Assembly: GCF_002157685.2 (NCBI RefSeq)
Contig: NZ_AP026738.1
Location: 1,240,001 to 1,304,000 of the forward strand
Origin: Comamonas thiooxydans
GTDB lineage: Bacteria; Pseudomonadota; Gammaproteobacteria; Burkholderiales; Burkholderiaceae_C
Reading direction: 5' to 3'
DNA: 64,000 bases
The translations under genes and the position numbers were made by a program. Positions 50,723 to 63,772 of this stretch are shown piece by piece. The notes beneath the pieces are model-generated. The model was not told the origin of the DNA. It did no database searches and was given only the letters and a program-made list of their open reading frames with translations. Position 1 is the first letter of the stretch, and every line of letters begins with the position of its first letter.

Positions 50723-51247
50723 ATGGCAATTTACGAACTCGACGGCGTAGCGCCGCAGATCGACGAGACCGCCTGGGTGGCAGACAGCGCCGAGGTCATG
50801 GGCCGCGTCAAGCTGGACCGTGACGCCAGCGTCTGGTTTGGAACCGTCATCCGCGGGGATACCGAAAACATCAGCATCGGTGCGGGCTCCAACATCCAGG
50901 ATGCCAGCGTGCTGCATGCCGATTTCGGCAAACCGTTGACGGTGGGTTGCAATGTGACGGTTGGGCACCAAGTAATGCTGCATGGCTGCTCGATTGGCGA
51001 TGGCTCGCTCATCGGCATCGGTGCAGTGGTGCTCAACGGCGCCAGGATCGGCAGGAACTGCCTAGTGGGCGCAGGCTCGCTGGTGACCGAGGGCAAGGAA
51101 TTTCCCGACGGCTCCATGATCCTCGGCAGCCCCGCCAAGGTCGTGCGCGAGCTATCGCCCGAGCAGATCGAAGGTCTGCGCCAGAGCGCCAGGAACTATG
51201 TTGAAAATGCTCGCCGCTTCAAGCGCGGCTTGCGCAAGCTGGGCTGA
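50723..51247 (+). CDS. Gamma-carbonic anhydrase-family protein (YrdA-like)
   Basis: The 174-residue protein is a left-handed beta-helix made of hexapeptide repeats. Metal-ligand histidines are visible in [20 protein letters not shown] and [15 protein letters not shown]. This is the short YrdA/CaiE-like type, which binds zinc but often lacks measurable carbonic anhydrase activity. GGGAGA precedes the ATG. It is followed 30 bases later by hslO on the same strand. Confidence 0.9.
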   Translation: MAIYELDGVAPQIDETAWVADSAEVMGRVKLDRDASVWFGTVIRGDTENISIGAGSNIQDASVLHADFGKPLTVGCNVTVGHQVMLHGCSIGDGSLIGIGAVVLNGARIGRNCLVGAGSLVTEGKEFPDGSMILGSPAKVVRELSPEQIEGLRQSARNYVENARRFKRGLRKLG

Positions 51248-51277
51248 GGGCCCTGCTTTTTACCGGAATCGATTAGC

Positions 51278-52285
51278 GTGTCTGAACTGCATAAATTCAT
51301 TTTTGACGGCCTGCCCGTGCGTGGTGCCATTGTTCGCCTGACTGACTCCTGGCAGGAAATCCTGCAGCGCCGTGCCGGCAACAAGGATACCGGCGCCTAC
51401 CCCGAGGCCGTCAGCACCTTGCTCGGCGAGATGACGGCGGCTGGCGTGCTCATGCAGTCCAATATCAAGTTCAATGGCGCGCTGGTATTCCAGGTCATGG
51501 GTGACGGCCCGGTCAAACTGGCCGTGGCCGAAGTGCAGTCGGATCTGAGCCTGCGTGCCACGGCATCGCTGGTGGGAGAGGCCAATCTGCCCCTGCGCGG
51601 CCAGTTGGCCCCGCTGGCGGAGCTGGTCAATGCCCATGGCGCGGGCCGCTGCGCCGTCACGCTGGACCCCAAGGACCGCCAGCCCGGCCAGAACCCCTAT
51701 CAGGGCGTGGTGCCGCTCAACGATGGTGCTGGCGGTCGCTTCGAGCGCCTGTCGGATGCGCTGCAGTTCTACATGATGCAGTCCGAGCAGCTCGACACCG
51801 TGATGGTGCTGGCTGCCAATGATCAGATCGCTGCCGGTCTGATGCTGCAGCGCATGCCTGTGAAGGGCGAGGCGAATCTGGCTGCGGCCACCGAAAGCGG
51901 AGAGGCCGAGCATGACGCCCAGGGTCTGAACGAGGAGTACAACCGCATTGCCACGCTGGCCTCCAGCCTGACGCAGCAAGAGTTGTTGACGCTGGATGTG
52001 GAGACCATTTTGCGGCGCCTGTTCTGGGAGGAGAAGCTGCTGCGCTTCGCTCCGCAGGCCGACGAGCAGGCCCCGCGTTTCGCCTGCACCTGCAGCCGTG
52101 ACCGTGTGGCCGCCATGCTGACGTCGCTGGGCGAGGAAGAGGTGGATTCCATCGTTGCCGAGCGTGGCAAGATCGAGGTGGGCTGCGACTTCTGCGGCCA
52201 GCAATACCAGTTCGATGCCATCGATGCGGCGCGTCTGTTCACCGAAGTGCAAAAGCAGCCGCCCAGCTCCAGCTCGGTGCAGTAA
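51278..52285 (+). CDS. hslO: Redox-regulated chaperone Hsp33
   Basis: Hsp33 is activated by oxidation and unfolding, and protects proteins under oxidative stress. The 335-residue protein starts with GTG 51278 (MSELHKFIFDGLPVRGAIVR). The zinc-binding C-terminal switch has the four cysteines as FACTCSRDR and GCDFCGQQY. The substrate-binding core shows FQVMGDGPVKLAVAEVQSD and GGRFERLSDALQFYMMQSEQ. Probably co-transcribed with the carbonic anhydrase-like gene. Confidence 0.94.
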   Translation: MSELHKFIFDGLPVRGAIVRLTDSWQEILQRRAGNKDTGAYPEAVSTLLGEMTAAGVLMQSNIKFNGALVFQVMGDGPVKLAVAEVQSDLSLRATASLVGEANLPLRGQLAPLAELVNAHGAGRCAVTLDPKDRQPGQNPYQGVVPLNDGAGGRFERLSDALQFYMMQSEQLDTVMVLAANDQIAAGLMLQRMPVKGEANLAAATESGEAEHDAQGLNEEYNRIATLASSLTQQELLTLDVETILRRLFWEEKLLRFAPQADEQAPRFACTCSRDRVAAMLTSLGEEEVDSIVAERGKIEVGCDFCGQQYQFDAIDAARLFTEVQKQPPSSSSVQ

Positions 52286-52408
52286 CTGAGCAGTCTGCTA
52301 GCGGCTATTGAGCTCTGATGGCGGTGGCGACACCCTGCAAGAGCCCAGGCCGGGGCAGCGCGGGTGTCTTCCAGCTCGGAAGAGATAGGGGAGAAGGCGC
52401 GAGGCGCC

Positions 52409-52951
52409 TCAGGGGGCGCTTTTCAAGGCCTCGAACAGTGCCAGCTCGCACTCGGGATCGCCGCATTGCTCGCAGGCTTTGCGGCGTATTTTCTGGCTGG
52501 AATTCCAGGGGTTCTGGCTTGAGATCCAGTCCCAGTCCGCGGTTGGGGCCGTGAACTTGAGAGATGCGGCCAGCTGTTGCCATTGTGCAGACGGCTTGCC
52601 GTAGAGCATCACATAGCTCTGTGCGCGTGCGTGCAGCAGTGCGCGCCATCGGCTGATCTGCTGCGCGATGGCCGGCTCCGGGTCGGCATCACGCCAATCC
52701 TGTCCCAGTACATAGACCAGGGCATCGGCCGGCCATTCATCACCGGCCGCAGGGGCCATGCACTGCCAGGCGCTGGTCAAACCCGCATCCAGACGGGCCT
52801 GCAGCAAGCCATGCGCCATGCCTCGCGCCAGGGCATGCGGAGCGCCCAGCAGCACCACCGCGGGCGCAGGAGCAGCAAAGCCAGCGCGAGGCTGGCTTTG
52901 CTGCAGAGCGGGCGCCGGGTCAGCGCTTGGAAACCTGAATATAGATTTCAT
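52409..52951 (-). CDS. Hypothetical protein overlapping ftsB
   Basis: The 180-residue form starts at ATG 52951, inside the ftsB gene, with a 32-base overlap in another frame. The sequence includes PAVVLLGAPHALARGMAHGL, DALVYVLGQDWRDADPEPAI and a Cys-rich end CEQCGDPECELALFEALKSA that could bind a metal. I do not recognise a family. Its place directly behind eno-ftsB suggests it is read from the same mRNA. The frame is well supported by codon use, the function is not. Confidence 0.6.
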   Translation of the reverse strand: MKSIFRFPSADPAPALQQSQPRAGFAAPAPAVVLLGAPHALARGMAHGLLQARLDAGLTSAWQCMAPAAGDEWPADALVYVLGQDWRDADPEPAIAQQISRWRALLHARAQSYVMLYGKPSAQWQQLAASLKFTAPTADWDWISSQNPWNSSQKIRRKACEQCGDPECELALFEALKSAP

Positions 52952-53198
52952 TGGGTTTGACCATGCCCAACTCGTAACGGGCCTTTTCTTCCACGGTGGA
53001 CAGGCCGTCCTTGAGGTCGTTGACCTCGGACTGCAGCCTGTCGTTTTCCGATTTTTCGAGGGCGTTGGCCGCGTATTGATCCTTGATTTGCTGCTGCAAC
53101 TCGTGCACATAGGCCATGCTGCCATTGCCCAGCCAGAGCTGGGCGTGAATGGCGGTCAGCAAGACCAGCAATGTGACGCAGACGACGCGGTTGACCAT
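52920..53198 (-). CDS. ftsB: Cell division protein FtsB
   Basis: FtsB joins FtsL and FtsQ in the divisome that controls septal wall synthesis. The 92-residue form starts at ATG 53198. It has one membrane segment near residues 3-22 (NRVVCVTLLVLLTAIHAQLWLG) and a coiled coil at about 30-70 (HELQQQIKDQYAANALEKSE), then the conserved YELGMVKPNEIYIQV. The eno-ftsB order is conserved in proteobacteria. The next gene overlaps its 3' end. Confidence 0.92.
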   Translation of the reverse strand: MVNRVVCVTLLVLLTAIHAQLWLGNGSMAYVHELQQQIKDQYAANALEKSENDRLQSEVNDLKDGLSTVEEKARYELGMVKPNEIYIQVSKR

Positions 53199-53274
53199 AA
53201 AAAAACCTGGTGGAATCAAGGGTAAGCACCCCAGCCGCAAAGCGGTTGCCGGGCACTTACTTCAGCTGCGCACT

Positions 53275-54996
<1,722 letters not shown>

Positions 54997-55854
54997 TCAG
55001 GCCTGGAAGTGGTCTTCCAGGAAGCCGTTGCGCTTGGTCACATCGTCCAGCGCCACCAGGGTTTCGAGCAGGGCCTTCATGTGCTTGAGCGGCACGGCAT
55101 TGGGGCCGTCCGACAGGGCGTTGCAGGGATCGGGATGGGTTTCCATGAACAGACCTGCCACGCCCACGGCCACGGCCGCACGCGAGAGCACGGGCACCAT
55201 CTCGCGCATGCCGCCGCTGGAGGTGCCGTTGCCGCCGGGCAGCTGCACGCTGTGGGTGGCATCGAACACGACAGGGGCGCCGGTTTCGCGCATGATGGCC
55301 AGCGAGCGCATGTCGCTGACCAGGTTGTTGTAGCCAAAGCTGGCGCCACGCTCGCAGGCCGTGAAGCTGTCTGCGGGCAGACCCGCTTCCACCGCTGCTG
55401 CACGGGCCTTGTCGATGACATTCTTCATGTCATGCGGGGCCAGGAACTGGCCCTTCTTGATGTTCACGGGCTTGCCCGACTGGGCCACGGCGCGGATGAA
55501 GTCCGTCTGGCGGCACAGGAAGGCGGGGGTCTGCAGCATGTCGACGACAGACGCCACATAAGGCACTTCGGCCTCGGTGTGCACATCGGTGAGGATGGGC
55601 ACATTCAGTTCCTTCTTCACCTTGGCGAGGATCTCCAGGCCTTTTTCCATGCCGGGGCCGCGAAAGCTGGTGCCCGAGGAGCGGTTGGCCTTGTCGAAGC
55701 TGCTCTTGAAGATGAAGTGGATGCCCAGCGAGGAGGTGATTTCCTTGAGTTGCCCGGCCACATCCATCTGCAGCTGTTCGGATTCGACCACGCAAGGGCC
55801 GGCGATCAGAAAGAAGCGCTTGTCCAGACCAATATCAAAGCCGCAGAGTTTCAT
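54997..55854 (-). CDS. kdsA: 3-deoxy-8-phosphooctulonate synthase
   Basis: KdsA condenses arabinose 5-phosphate with phosphoenolpyruvate to make the KDO precursor of lipopolysaccharide. The 285-residue form starts at ATG 55854 ([20 protein letters not shown]), with AAGGA 7 bases upstream; a longer frame adds an unconserved N-terminus. Blocks are [53 protein letters not shown] and [13 protein letters not shown]. It is paired with pyrG upstream across a cruciform-like inverted repeat. Confidence 0.96.
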   Translation of the reverse strand: MKLCGFDIGLDKRFFLIAGPCVVESEQLQMDVAGQLKEITSSLGIHFIFKSSFDKANRSSGTSFRGPGMEKGLEILAKVKKELNVPILTDVHTEAEVPYVASVVDMLQTPAFLCRQTDFIRAVAQSGKPVNIKKGQFLAPHDMKNVIDKARAAAVEAGLPADSFTACERGASFGYNNLVSDMRSLAIMRETGAPVVFDATHSVQLPGGNGTSSGGMREMVPVLSRAAVAVGVAGLFMETHPDPCNALSDGPNAVPLKHMKALLETLVALDDVTKRNGFLEDHFQA

Positions 55855-55896
55855 GGTGGGTTCCTTTTTGCACGCCGTGCATGCTTCAAAAACTGA

Positions 55897-55972
55897 AGCT
55901 GCCAGCGCTCTATGTTGAATGAATTCAACATCATTTGATGCTGAAGTCATTGATTTTCAAGCGCTGGCAGCT
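55897..55972. repeat. Two-tier inverted repeat between pyrG and kdsA
   Basis: Outer arms AGCTGCCAGCGCT (55897-55909) and AGCGCTGGCAGCT (55960-55972) are a perfect 13-bp pair. Inside, TGTTGAA (55913-55919) and TTCAACA (55924-55930) form a second hairpin with a 4-base loop. No U-run follows. It lies in the pyrG-kdsA spacer, both genes on the minus strand. Confidence 0.65.
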
Positions 55973-56002
55973 CCTCTCAGGATTGATTCCGAAGGAAGGG
56001 AA

Positions 56003-57754
<1,752 letters not shown>

Positions 57755-57777
57755 TCAGGTCTGATAAATTGCGCAGC

Positions 57778-59004
57778 ATGAATGACGTGTTCGCAGGCAA
57801 ACATCTGGTGCTGGGTCTCTCCGGAGGCGTGGCTTGTTACAAATCGGCCATGCTGTGCCGCTTGCTGGTCCAGGCCGGTGCCACGGTGCAAGTGGTCATG
57901 ACGGAGGCGGCCGAGCAGTTCATGACGGCCGTCACCATGCAGGCGCTTTCTGGGCGCGCAGTCTACACCTCTCAGTGGGATGTGCGCGAACCCAACAACA
58001 TGCCCCACATCAATCTGAGCCGTGAAGCCGATGCCATCCTCATCGCGCCTTGCAGCGCGGACTTCATCGCGCGCCTGGTGCAGGGCCGCTCGGACGAGCT
58101 GCTCAGCCTGATGTGCCTGGCCCGCCCCATGGAGAGCGTACCCCTGCTGCTGGCCCCGGCCATGAACCGCGAGATGTGGGCCCACCCCGCGACCCAGCGC
58201 AATCTGGCCCAAGTGCAGGCCGACGGTGCCCAGGTGCTGGGCGTGGGCAACGGCAGCCAGGCCTGCGGCGAGACCGGTGACGGTCGCATGCTGGAGCCCG
58301 AGGAAATCATGGAGGAACTGGCGGCGCACTTCACGGCCAAGAGCCTGCAGGGCCAGCATCTGCTGGTGACGGCCGGTCCGACCTTCGAGGCGATCGATCC
58401 GGTACGCGGCATCACCAATCTCTCGAGTGGCAAGATGGGCTTTGCGATTGCCCGTGCAGCGCGCGAAGCCGGTGCCCAGGTCACGCTGGTGGCCGGCCCC
58501 GTGCATCTGCCCACGCCGCGTGGCGTGACCCGCGTCGACGTGCAGTCGGCGCGCCAGATGCAGACCGCCGTGCAGTCCCTGGTGGCAGGGGCCTCGATCT
58601 TCATTGCCACGGCTGCCGTTGCCGACTGGCGCCCGGCCGAGTTTTCCGATCAGAAGATCAAGAAGGATGGCTCGGGCGATGTGCCGGCCATGGACTTTGT
58701 CGAGAATCCCGACATTCTTGCCGGTGTGGCCCAGTCCGACCAGGCCCGGTCGGGCAGGCTGTACTGCGTGGGCTTTGCGGCCGAAAGCCACGATCTGCTC
58801 AAGCACGCCAGCGCCAAGAGGCTGCGCAAGAGTGTGCCGCTGCTGGTGGGTAATATCGGTCCCGCCACCTTTGGCAAGGACGACAATGCCCTGCTGCTGA
58901 TCGACGATCAGGGCTCCAAGGAGCTGCCCCATGCCAGCAAGGACGTGCTGGCACGCCAGCTGGTCGATGAAATTGCGCAGCGCCTGAGCGCCAAGCGTCC
59001 CTGA
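57778..59004 (+). CDS. coaBC: Bifunctional phosphopantothenoylcysteine decarboxylase / synthase
   Basis: CoaBC performs two successive steps of coenzyme A synthesis. The 408-residue form starts at ATG 57778 ([20 protein letters not shown]). The N-terminal CoaC flavodomain has [20 protein letters not shown], the PxMNxxMW motif as PAMNREMW, and [15 protein letters not shown]. The C-terminal CoaB domain has [20 protein letters not shown] and the lysines in KIKKDG. The 5' leader is short and no ribosome site is seen, so a near-leaderless mRNA is possible. Confidence 0.95.
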   Translation: MNDVFAGKHLVLGLSGGVACYKSAMLCRLLVQAGATVQVVMTEAAEQFMTAVTMQALSGRAVYTSQWDVREPNNMPHINLSREADAILIAPCSADFIARLVQGRSDELLSLMCLARPMESVPLLLAPAMNREMWAHPATQRNLAQVQADGAQVLGVGNGSQACGETGDGRMLEPEEIMEELAAHFTAKSLQGQHLLVTAGPTFEAIDPVRGITNLSSGKMGFAIARAAREAGAQVTLVAGPVHLPTPRGVTRVDVQSARQMQTAVQSLVAGASIFIATAAVADWRPAEFSDQKIKKDGSGDVPAMDFVENPDILAGVAQSDQARSGRLYCVGFAAESHDLLKHASAKRLRKSVPLLVGNIGPATFGKDDNALLLIDDQGSKELPHASKDVLARQLVDEIAQRLSAKRP

Positions 59005-59027
59005 CCCGTGACCCCAGGAGTCCGAAC

Positions 59028-59546
59028 ATGAATCTCTCCAGCTATGAAGGCCCGCGCAACGGCGACTATGTGGCCTATGTGGATCAGCTGATGCGAGCCA
59101 GTCCCGAGTACCGCCGCACGCTGCGCAGCATCGACGGAGCGATTCAGACCGCAGTCGTCACACCCGGCTCCCAGGCCGCCTCGCCCATGTCCCAGCTGCG
59201 CAACACCTTGCAGAAGGCGCGCGACATGGCCGAGCAGGCGCAGCAGATGCCGGGAGCGCGAACCACGGCGGCGGGTCAACCGGCCCAGCACACGGCTGCT
59301 GCACGGCGCCCCAATGCGGCCGTGACCAAGCAGGAGGCGCAGCAGCGCTTCAGGGCCATGGAGCGCCAGATCGAAGGCCAGAAGGCTCAGAACGGTCGCA
59401 AACCCTGGGTGTCTCCAGGCTCGCTGGCGCTGATCGTGGGCGGGGTGATCCTCTCCCAGTTCATCCAGGGCTTTGGCGTGCTGCTCGCCATCATGGGCCT
59501 GATGTCGCTGGTGGGCGGCGTGCTCAAACGCCTGCAAGGCCGTTGA
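59028..59546 (+). CDS. Hypothetical protein with C-terminal membrane hairpin
   Basis: The 172-residue protein lies 23 bases after coaBC and is probably co-transcribed with it. The N-terminal two thirds are Gln/Ala-rich and likely helical (QLRNTLQKARDMAEQAQQM; EAQQRFRAMERQIEGQKAQ). The end has two hydrophobic stretches near residues 130-165 (GSLALIVGGVILSQFIQGF; VLLAIMGLMSLVGGVL). No family recognised. Position between coaBC and dut does not reveal its role. Confidence 0.65.
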   Translation: MNLSSYEGPRNGDYVAYVDQLMRASPEYRRTLRSIDGAIQTAVVTPGSQAASPMSQLRNTLQKARDMAEQAQQMPGARTTAAGQPAQHTAAARRPNAAVTKQEAQQRFRAMERQIEGQKAQNGRKPWVSPGSLALIVGGVILSQFIQGFGVLLAIMGLMSLVGGVLKRLQGR

Positions 59547-59641
59547 CAGGCGCCAGGTGCCGACGCCTGCCCGGCAGAGGGCACAATGGCGCCCTTCAGG
59601 AAAACCGCTGGCGGCTGCATGGCAGCTGCCGCAATGAATGC

Positions 59642-59666
59642 AAGGCCCGGATCACGGGCCTTGTTT
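59642..59666 (+). terminator. Possible weak terminator ahead of dut
   Basis: AAGGCCCG (59642-59649) and CGGGCCTT (59655-59662) form an 8-bp stem with a GATCA loop, followed only by GTTT. The weak T-tract makes termination uncertain; it lies 30 bases before the dut start. Confidence 0.45.
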
Positions 59667-59694
59667 CAAGACAGACAAGACTAGCCAGATCCTT

Positions 59695-60144
59695 ATGAAT
59701 GTTGATGTAAAGATTCTCGATGCGCGCCTGCGCGACAACCTGCCCGCCTACGCCACTCCCGGTAGCGCCGGCCTGGACCTGCGCGCCTGCATCGATGCGC
59801 CCGTGACGCTGGAGCCCGGCCAGTGGCAGCTGATCCCCACCGGCATGGCCATGCACCTCAAGGACCCCCATTACGCGGCGCTCATCCTGCCGCGCTCGGG
59901 CATGGGCCACAAGCACGGCATCGTGCTGGGCAATCTGGTCGGTCTGATCGACTCCGACTACCAGGGCCAGCTCATGGTCAGCGCCTGGAACCGCTCGCAG
60001 ACCGCCTTCACGCTGCAGCCCATGGACCGTCTGGCCCAGCTGGTCATCGTGCCCGTGGTGCAGGCACAGTTCAATCTGGTGGAAGACTTTGCCGACGCCA
60101 GCGAGCGCGGCGAAGGCGGCTACGGCTCCACCGGCAAGCAGTAA
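59695..60144 (+). CDS. dut: dUTP pyrophosphatase
   Basis: Dut splits dUTP to dUMP, keeping uracil out of DNA and supplying thymidylate synthesis. The 149-residue form starts at ATG 59695 ([20 protein letters not shown]). All five trimeric dUTPase motifs are visible: [44 protein letters not shown] and [12 protein letters not shown]. The coaBC-dut neighbourhood is common in proteobacteria. Confidence 0.96.
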   Translation: MNVDVKILDARLRDNLPAYATPGSAGLDLRACIDAPVTLEPGQWQLIPTGMAMHLKDPHYAALILPRSGMGHKHGIVLGNLVGLIDSDYQGQLMVSAWNRSQTAFTLQPMDRLAQLVIVPVVQAQFNLVEDFADASERGEGGYGSTGKQ

Positions 60145-60174
60145 GCCTGCCAAAAAGCCCGCACCTCGCGTGAC

Positions 60175-60984
60175 ATGAGCCGCCAGACCCGCCGTCGATC
60201 TGCCTCCTGGACCCAGGTGCAACTGGGCCGCGACCAGCATATGCGGCGGCGCCTGCAAAAACGCCACTGGCTGCGTCTGCATGCCGCTCTGACCGGCGGC
60301 CTGAGTCTGGCTGCCATGTCCCTGATCAGTCTGTGCCTGCTGCATGCCGGTGTGCACAGCATGGGGTTGCGCTATGGGCTGGCGCTGGCCTGCGGCTATC
60401 TGCTTTATCTGTTGCTGGTGCGCCTGTGGGCGGGCTGCATGCTGCGCCGGGACTGGGATACGGGCGATGTAGGGTCCGATGTTCCCGGCTCCAGTGGCAA
60501 ATCCGGCAGTGCCGATGCTGCGGGCTTTGAGAGCGGGCAGGGAGGCTCCTACGGCGGCGGCGGTGCCGGCGGTCACTGGGACGAGGGTGCCGCCGTGCCT
60601 GATATCGCGCCTGCGTCATCGGGCCTGGAGCTGCCCGATGTCGATGTGTCGGGGCTGGACGCGCTCGATGAAGGCGCCGTGGTGCTCGTACCGGTGCTGC
60701 TGGTGTTTGCCGTCCTGCTGGTGGCGGTCACGGGCATGGGCTCGCTGGTGTGGCTGGTATTCGGTGCCGATCTGTTTCTGACCGTGGCGGTAGAGGTGGC
60801 GTTTGCGCTGCTGATGACCCGAACCCTGTATGTGGTGGAGCGCGAAGGCTGGCTGCTGGCAGCCTTGCGCATCAGCTGGAAGCCCGTGCTCGGCGCCCTG
60901 GTCGCGGCCGTGGCGCTGGGGCTGCTCGCCGACTGGCTGTTCCCCCAGGCCGATACCCTGGCGCAGGTGCTGCGCAGTCTTTGA
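60175..60984 (+). CDS. Hypothetical multi-pass membrane protein
   Basis: The 269-residue protein has two N-terminal membrane segments (about 37-83) and a Gly/Ser-rich acidic loop (about 95-165, with GGSYGGGGAGGHWDEGAA). A second group of two or three segments lies at about 170-255, and an aromatic tail follows. No family is recognised. It starts 30 bases after dut and converges on the sensor kinase gene, with 6 bases between the stops. Confidence 0.65.
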   Translation: MSRQTRRRSASWTQVQLGRDQHMRRRLQKRHWLRLHAALTGGLSLAAMSLISLCLLHAGVHSMGLRYGLALACGYLLYLLLVRLWAGCMLRRDWDTGDVGSDVPGSSGKSGSADAAGFESGQGGSYGGGGAGGHWDEGAAVPDIAPASSGLELPDVDVSGLDALDEGAVVLVPVLLVFAVLLVAVTGMGSLVWLVFGADLFLTVAVEVAFALLMTRTLYVVEREGWLLAALRISWKPVLGALVAAVALGLLADWLFPQADTLAQVLRSL

Positions 60985-60990
60985 TCGACT

Positions 60991-62478
60991 TCAGTCCTGG
61001 TGCCTGGCGCCAGGCAGTTGCAACTCCATGCGCAGCCCGCCCAGCGGCGACGGCAGCGCCTGGATGCTGCCACCATAGGTCTGAACCAGATCGCGCACGA
61101 TGTCCAGGCCCAGGCCGGCGCCGGGACGCTGCTCGTCAAGCCGCTCTCCACGGGCAAAGATGCGCTCGCGCAACTCGGGTGCAATGCCTGGGCCGTCGTC
61201 GTCTATGCACAGCGTCAGTCGCTGGCTGTCCTCGCTTGCCGGCTGAACCTTAAGAACTACCTTCGACCTGGCCCATTTGCCGGCGTTGTCCAGCAGATTG
61301 CCCAGCATTTCCATCAGGTCCTGGGAGTCGCCCTTGAAGTCCCATTGGGTGGCATCCCCCTGCAGCTCGAAGCGTATGTCGCGCGCCGCATGCAGCTTGT
61401 CCATGGTGTGCACCAGGGAGTGCAGCGGGCCGGCCAGTGCGGTGCGCAGGCCATGGCCCTGCTGCGCCGCTGCAGCGGCGGCGCGGGCGCGGGCCAGGTG
61501 ATATTCGACCTGGCGGCTGGCACTGGCGACCTGCTCGCGCACCAGGGTCGCGAGCGGGCTGTCCTGCTGCGCCGCCGCGTTGCCCATGATGCTCAGCGGG
61601 GTGTTGACCGCATGGGCCAGATTGCCCGCCTGGGTGCGGGCCCGCTCCACCATCTCGGCATTCATGCGCAGCACATGGTTGAACTCCTGCACCAGGGGCA
61701 TGATTTCGGCCGGGTGCTCGCCCCGGATTTCAGAAGCTTCGCCCTGGCTCACAGCCGCCAGCTGACGGCGCAGGGCGGCCAGCGGAGCCAGCGCCAGCTG
61801 CAGCTGCACGACCACGGCTGCGATCAGTCCCGCTGCCAGCATGCACAGCGCGGCCACCAGCATCTTGGTAAAGCGCTGCAGCGGCGTGGCCAGCATGGCC
61901 GCGTCGGCGGCAATCATCAGGCGCAGCGGCGGGGCATCGGCCTCGGGCAGCTGTACGGTACGCGTCACGATCACCAGGGTGTTGCCATTGCCGTCCGACA
62001 TATGGCCATAGCTGGCGGGAGCGTGCAGGGGCAGGGTGGGCTCCCAGACCTTGTCGGCCTTGAAGAAAGGCCAGTCCAGGGTCTGGTCCCAGAGCGAACG
62101 GGAACGCTGGATGCCGGCCTGAACCGTTTGCTGGCCGCTGGCATCGAGCTGGTCCACCTGCCAGTACATGCCCGATAGCGGCTGCTGCAGCAAGGGGTCG
62201 CCGGAGAAGGGTGAGACCGTGACCGGGACGGCCTGATCGGGCTGATAGTTGACGGCGCCGCTGAGCCGGTCGAGCTTGGCCACCAGTTGACTGCGCAGTT
62301 GCTGGGTCAGGTGCTCGGCAAACAGCGTGCGCAGGCCCCAGCCCGTGAGCAGCAGTGCCGCCAGTACCCAGATGAGGGCACCCGCCAGCAGTCGCAGGCG
62401 CAGCGAGTTCTTCCAGGAGCCAGCGCTCAGCGGTGGCGGCTGCTGGGTCATGGGGGAGTTCAGGGTGTGCTCGGACAT
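60991..62478 (-). CDS. Sensor histidine kinase, PhoQ-like H-box
   Basis: The 495-residue kinase has membrane segments near 28-50 and 205-230 that bracket a periplasmic sensor domain, then HAMP. The phospho-acceptor reads LAHAVNTPLSIMG, like the HSLKTPL form of PhoQ rather than HELRTPL. The ATP domain has LGNLLDNAGKWA, DDGPGIAPELRERIF and GAGLGLDIVRDLV. It is encoded 5 bases after its response regulator. Signals for such PepSY-linked systems are often cations or envelope stress; the signal here is unknown. Confidence 0.9.
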   Translation of the reverse strand: MSEHTLNSPMTQQPPPLSAGSWKNSLRLRLLAGALIWVLAALLLTGWGLRTLFAEHLTQQLRSQLVAKLDRLSGAVNYQPDQAVPVTVSPFSGDPLLQQPLSGMYWQVDQLDASGQQTVQAGIQRSRSLWDQTLDWPFFKADKVWEPTLPLHAPASYGHMSDGNGNTLVIVTRTVQLPEADAPPLRLMIAADAAMLATPLQRFTKMLVAALCMLAAGLIAAVVVQLQLALAPLAALRRQLAAVSQGEASEIRGEHPAEIMPLVQEFNHVLRMNAEMVERARTQAGNLAHAVNTPLSIMGNAAAQQDSPLATLVREQVASASRQVEYHLARARAAAAAAQQGHGLRTALAGPLHSLVHTMDKLHAARDIRFELQGDATQWDFKGDSQDLMEMLGNLLDNAGKWARSKVVLKVQPASEDSQRLTLCIDDDGPGIAPELRERIFARGERLDEQRPGAGLGLDIVRDLVQTYGGSIQALPSPLGGLRMELQLPGARHQD

Positions 62479-62483
62479 AGGCT

Positions 62484-63155
62484 TTATTCTTGGTTGGATG
62501 GCGCGACCAGGCGATAGCCCAGGCCGCGCACGGTTTCGATCGAGCCTGCGGGCAGCTTTTTTCTCAGGCGCCCGACAAAGACCTCGATGGTGTTGGAGTC
62601 GCGGTCGCTGTCCTGCGGGTAGATATGCTCGGACAGCTCGGTGCGCGAGACCACGGCGCCCATGCGCTGCATCAGCAGGGCCAGCACCTTGAATTCATGG
62701 CTGGTCAGCGTGAGCGCCTGACCTTCGACGGTGACGCGCGCCTGGCGCGAGTCCAGCGTGATGGCTCCGCATTGCCAGAGTGCGCTGGCATGCGGGCTCA
62801 GGCGTCGCAGCAGGGCGCGCAGGCGGGCCAGCAACTCCTCCATGTGGAAGGGTTTGGCCAGATAGTCGTCGGCTCCGGCATCCATGCCTGCGACTTTTTC
62901 ATGCCAGGCGGCTCTGGCGGTGAGGATCAGCACCGGCATGGAGCGGCCCTGAGCGCGCCAGGCGCGCAGCACGCTCAGCCCGTCGCGCACGGGCAGGCCC
63001 AGGTCCAGCACCGCAGCGTCGAAGCTCTCCACCTCGCCCAGGTATTGCGCCGTCTCGCCGTCGGCGGCCGTCTCCACGGTGTGGCCGGCCTGCAGCAGGG
63101 CCTGCTGCAGCTGCTCGCGCAGCGTGGGTTCGTCTTCAATCAGCAAAATTCGCAT
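62484..63155 (-). CDS. OmpR/PhoB-family response regulator
   Basis: The 223-residue regulator has a receiver domain (1-115) with the phospho-acceptor Asp in AAVLDLGLPVRDGL and the Lys in LAKPFHMEELL. A winged-helix DNA-binding domain (about 125-220) ends IEVFVGRLRKKLPAGSIETV. It is the partner of the kinase that follows. It lies 28 bases after the PepSY gene on the same strand, so the three are probably one operon that this regulator may control. Confidence 0.93.
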   Translation of the reverse strand: MRILLIEDEPTLREQLQQALLQAGHTVETAADGETAQYLGEVESFDAAVLDLGLPVRDGLSVLRAWRAQGRSMPVLILTARAAWHEKVAGMDAGADDYLAKPFHMEELLARLRALLRRLSPHASALWQCGAITLDSRQARVTVEGQALTLTSHEFKVLALLMQRMGAVVSRTELSEHIYPQDSDRDSNTIEVFVGRLRKKLPAGSIETVRGLGYRLVAPSNQE

Positions 63156-63183
63156 GCTCTGCAGCCTTCCTGAATGCCGGGGT

Positions 63184-63561
63184 TCACTTCTTGCGCTTCA
63201 TGCTGATGAGGCTGCCGTTGCTGGCATCGATCTCCAGCTTGACCACCTTGCCGTCGCTTTGCAGCAGCCGGATCTCGTAGACAAAGCGGCCGTCCTCGCG
63301 GTCGAACTCCACCTTGATGACCTGGCCCTGGTATTGCTGCTCGACCTGATCCAGAACCGTGCGCAGCGGCAGTACCTGACCCTGGCGCAGAGCCTGGCGG
63401 GCGAGCTCGTGATCGTTGTCGCCGGCATCCGAGGTGGCGGGCCACAGGCTCAGTGCGGCAAGGCCTGTCGTTGCGAGCAGCATGGCCAGCACGGCGTGAA
63501 GGGCGCGTCGGCGTGGGCGGTGCGCAGATTGCGGGTCATTCGAGGCGTTGAACAAAGACAT
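63184..63561 (-). CDS. PepSY-domain periplasmic or membrane-anchored protein
   Basis: The 125-residue form starts at ATG 63561 (MSLFNASNDPQSAHRPRRRA). One hydrophobic segment at about residues 25-45 serves as signal or anchor. The PepSY domain follows: RQGQVLPLRTVLDQVEQQYQ and VIKVEFDREDGRFVYEIRLL. PepSY domains are small inhibitors or modulators of periplasmic enzymes and sensor kinases. Being first in the operon with the two-component pair, it may tune the kinase. That is inference. Confidence 0.82.
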   Translation of the reverse strand: MSLFNASNDPQSAHRPRRRALHAVLAMLLATTGLAALSLWPATSDAGDNDHELARQALRQGQVLPLRTVLDQVEQQYQGQVIKVEFDREDGRFVYEIRLLQSDGKVVKLEIDASNGSLISMKRKK

Positions 63562-63772
63562 GGCGAGAGGGCTGGAGTTGGAGGTGATGAGGTCTGATTG
63601 CGTTCTGCAGCCAAGGTTATAGGCCTGCATCGATGAACGGAAGCTGAATGGCGGCTTCAGAAACGGTTCAGCCTGACTTGCGAACAATCGGCGCCAACCC
63701 GCTGCGCAGTGCTTGTGCACTGGCGGGCCGTGTTTTGTCCCTTTCTTCGACCCAGCGACTGCAGGAGTTTCC

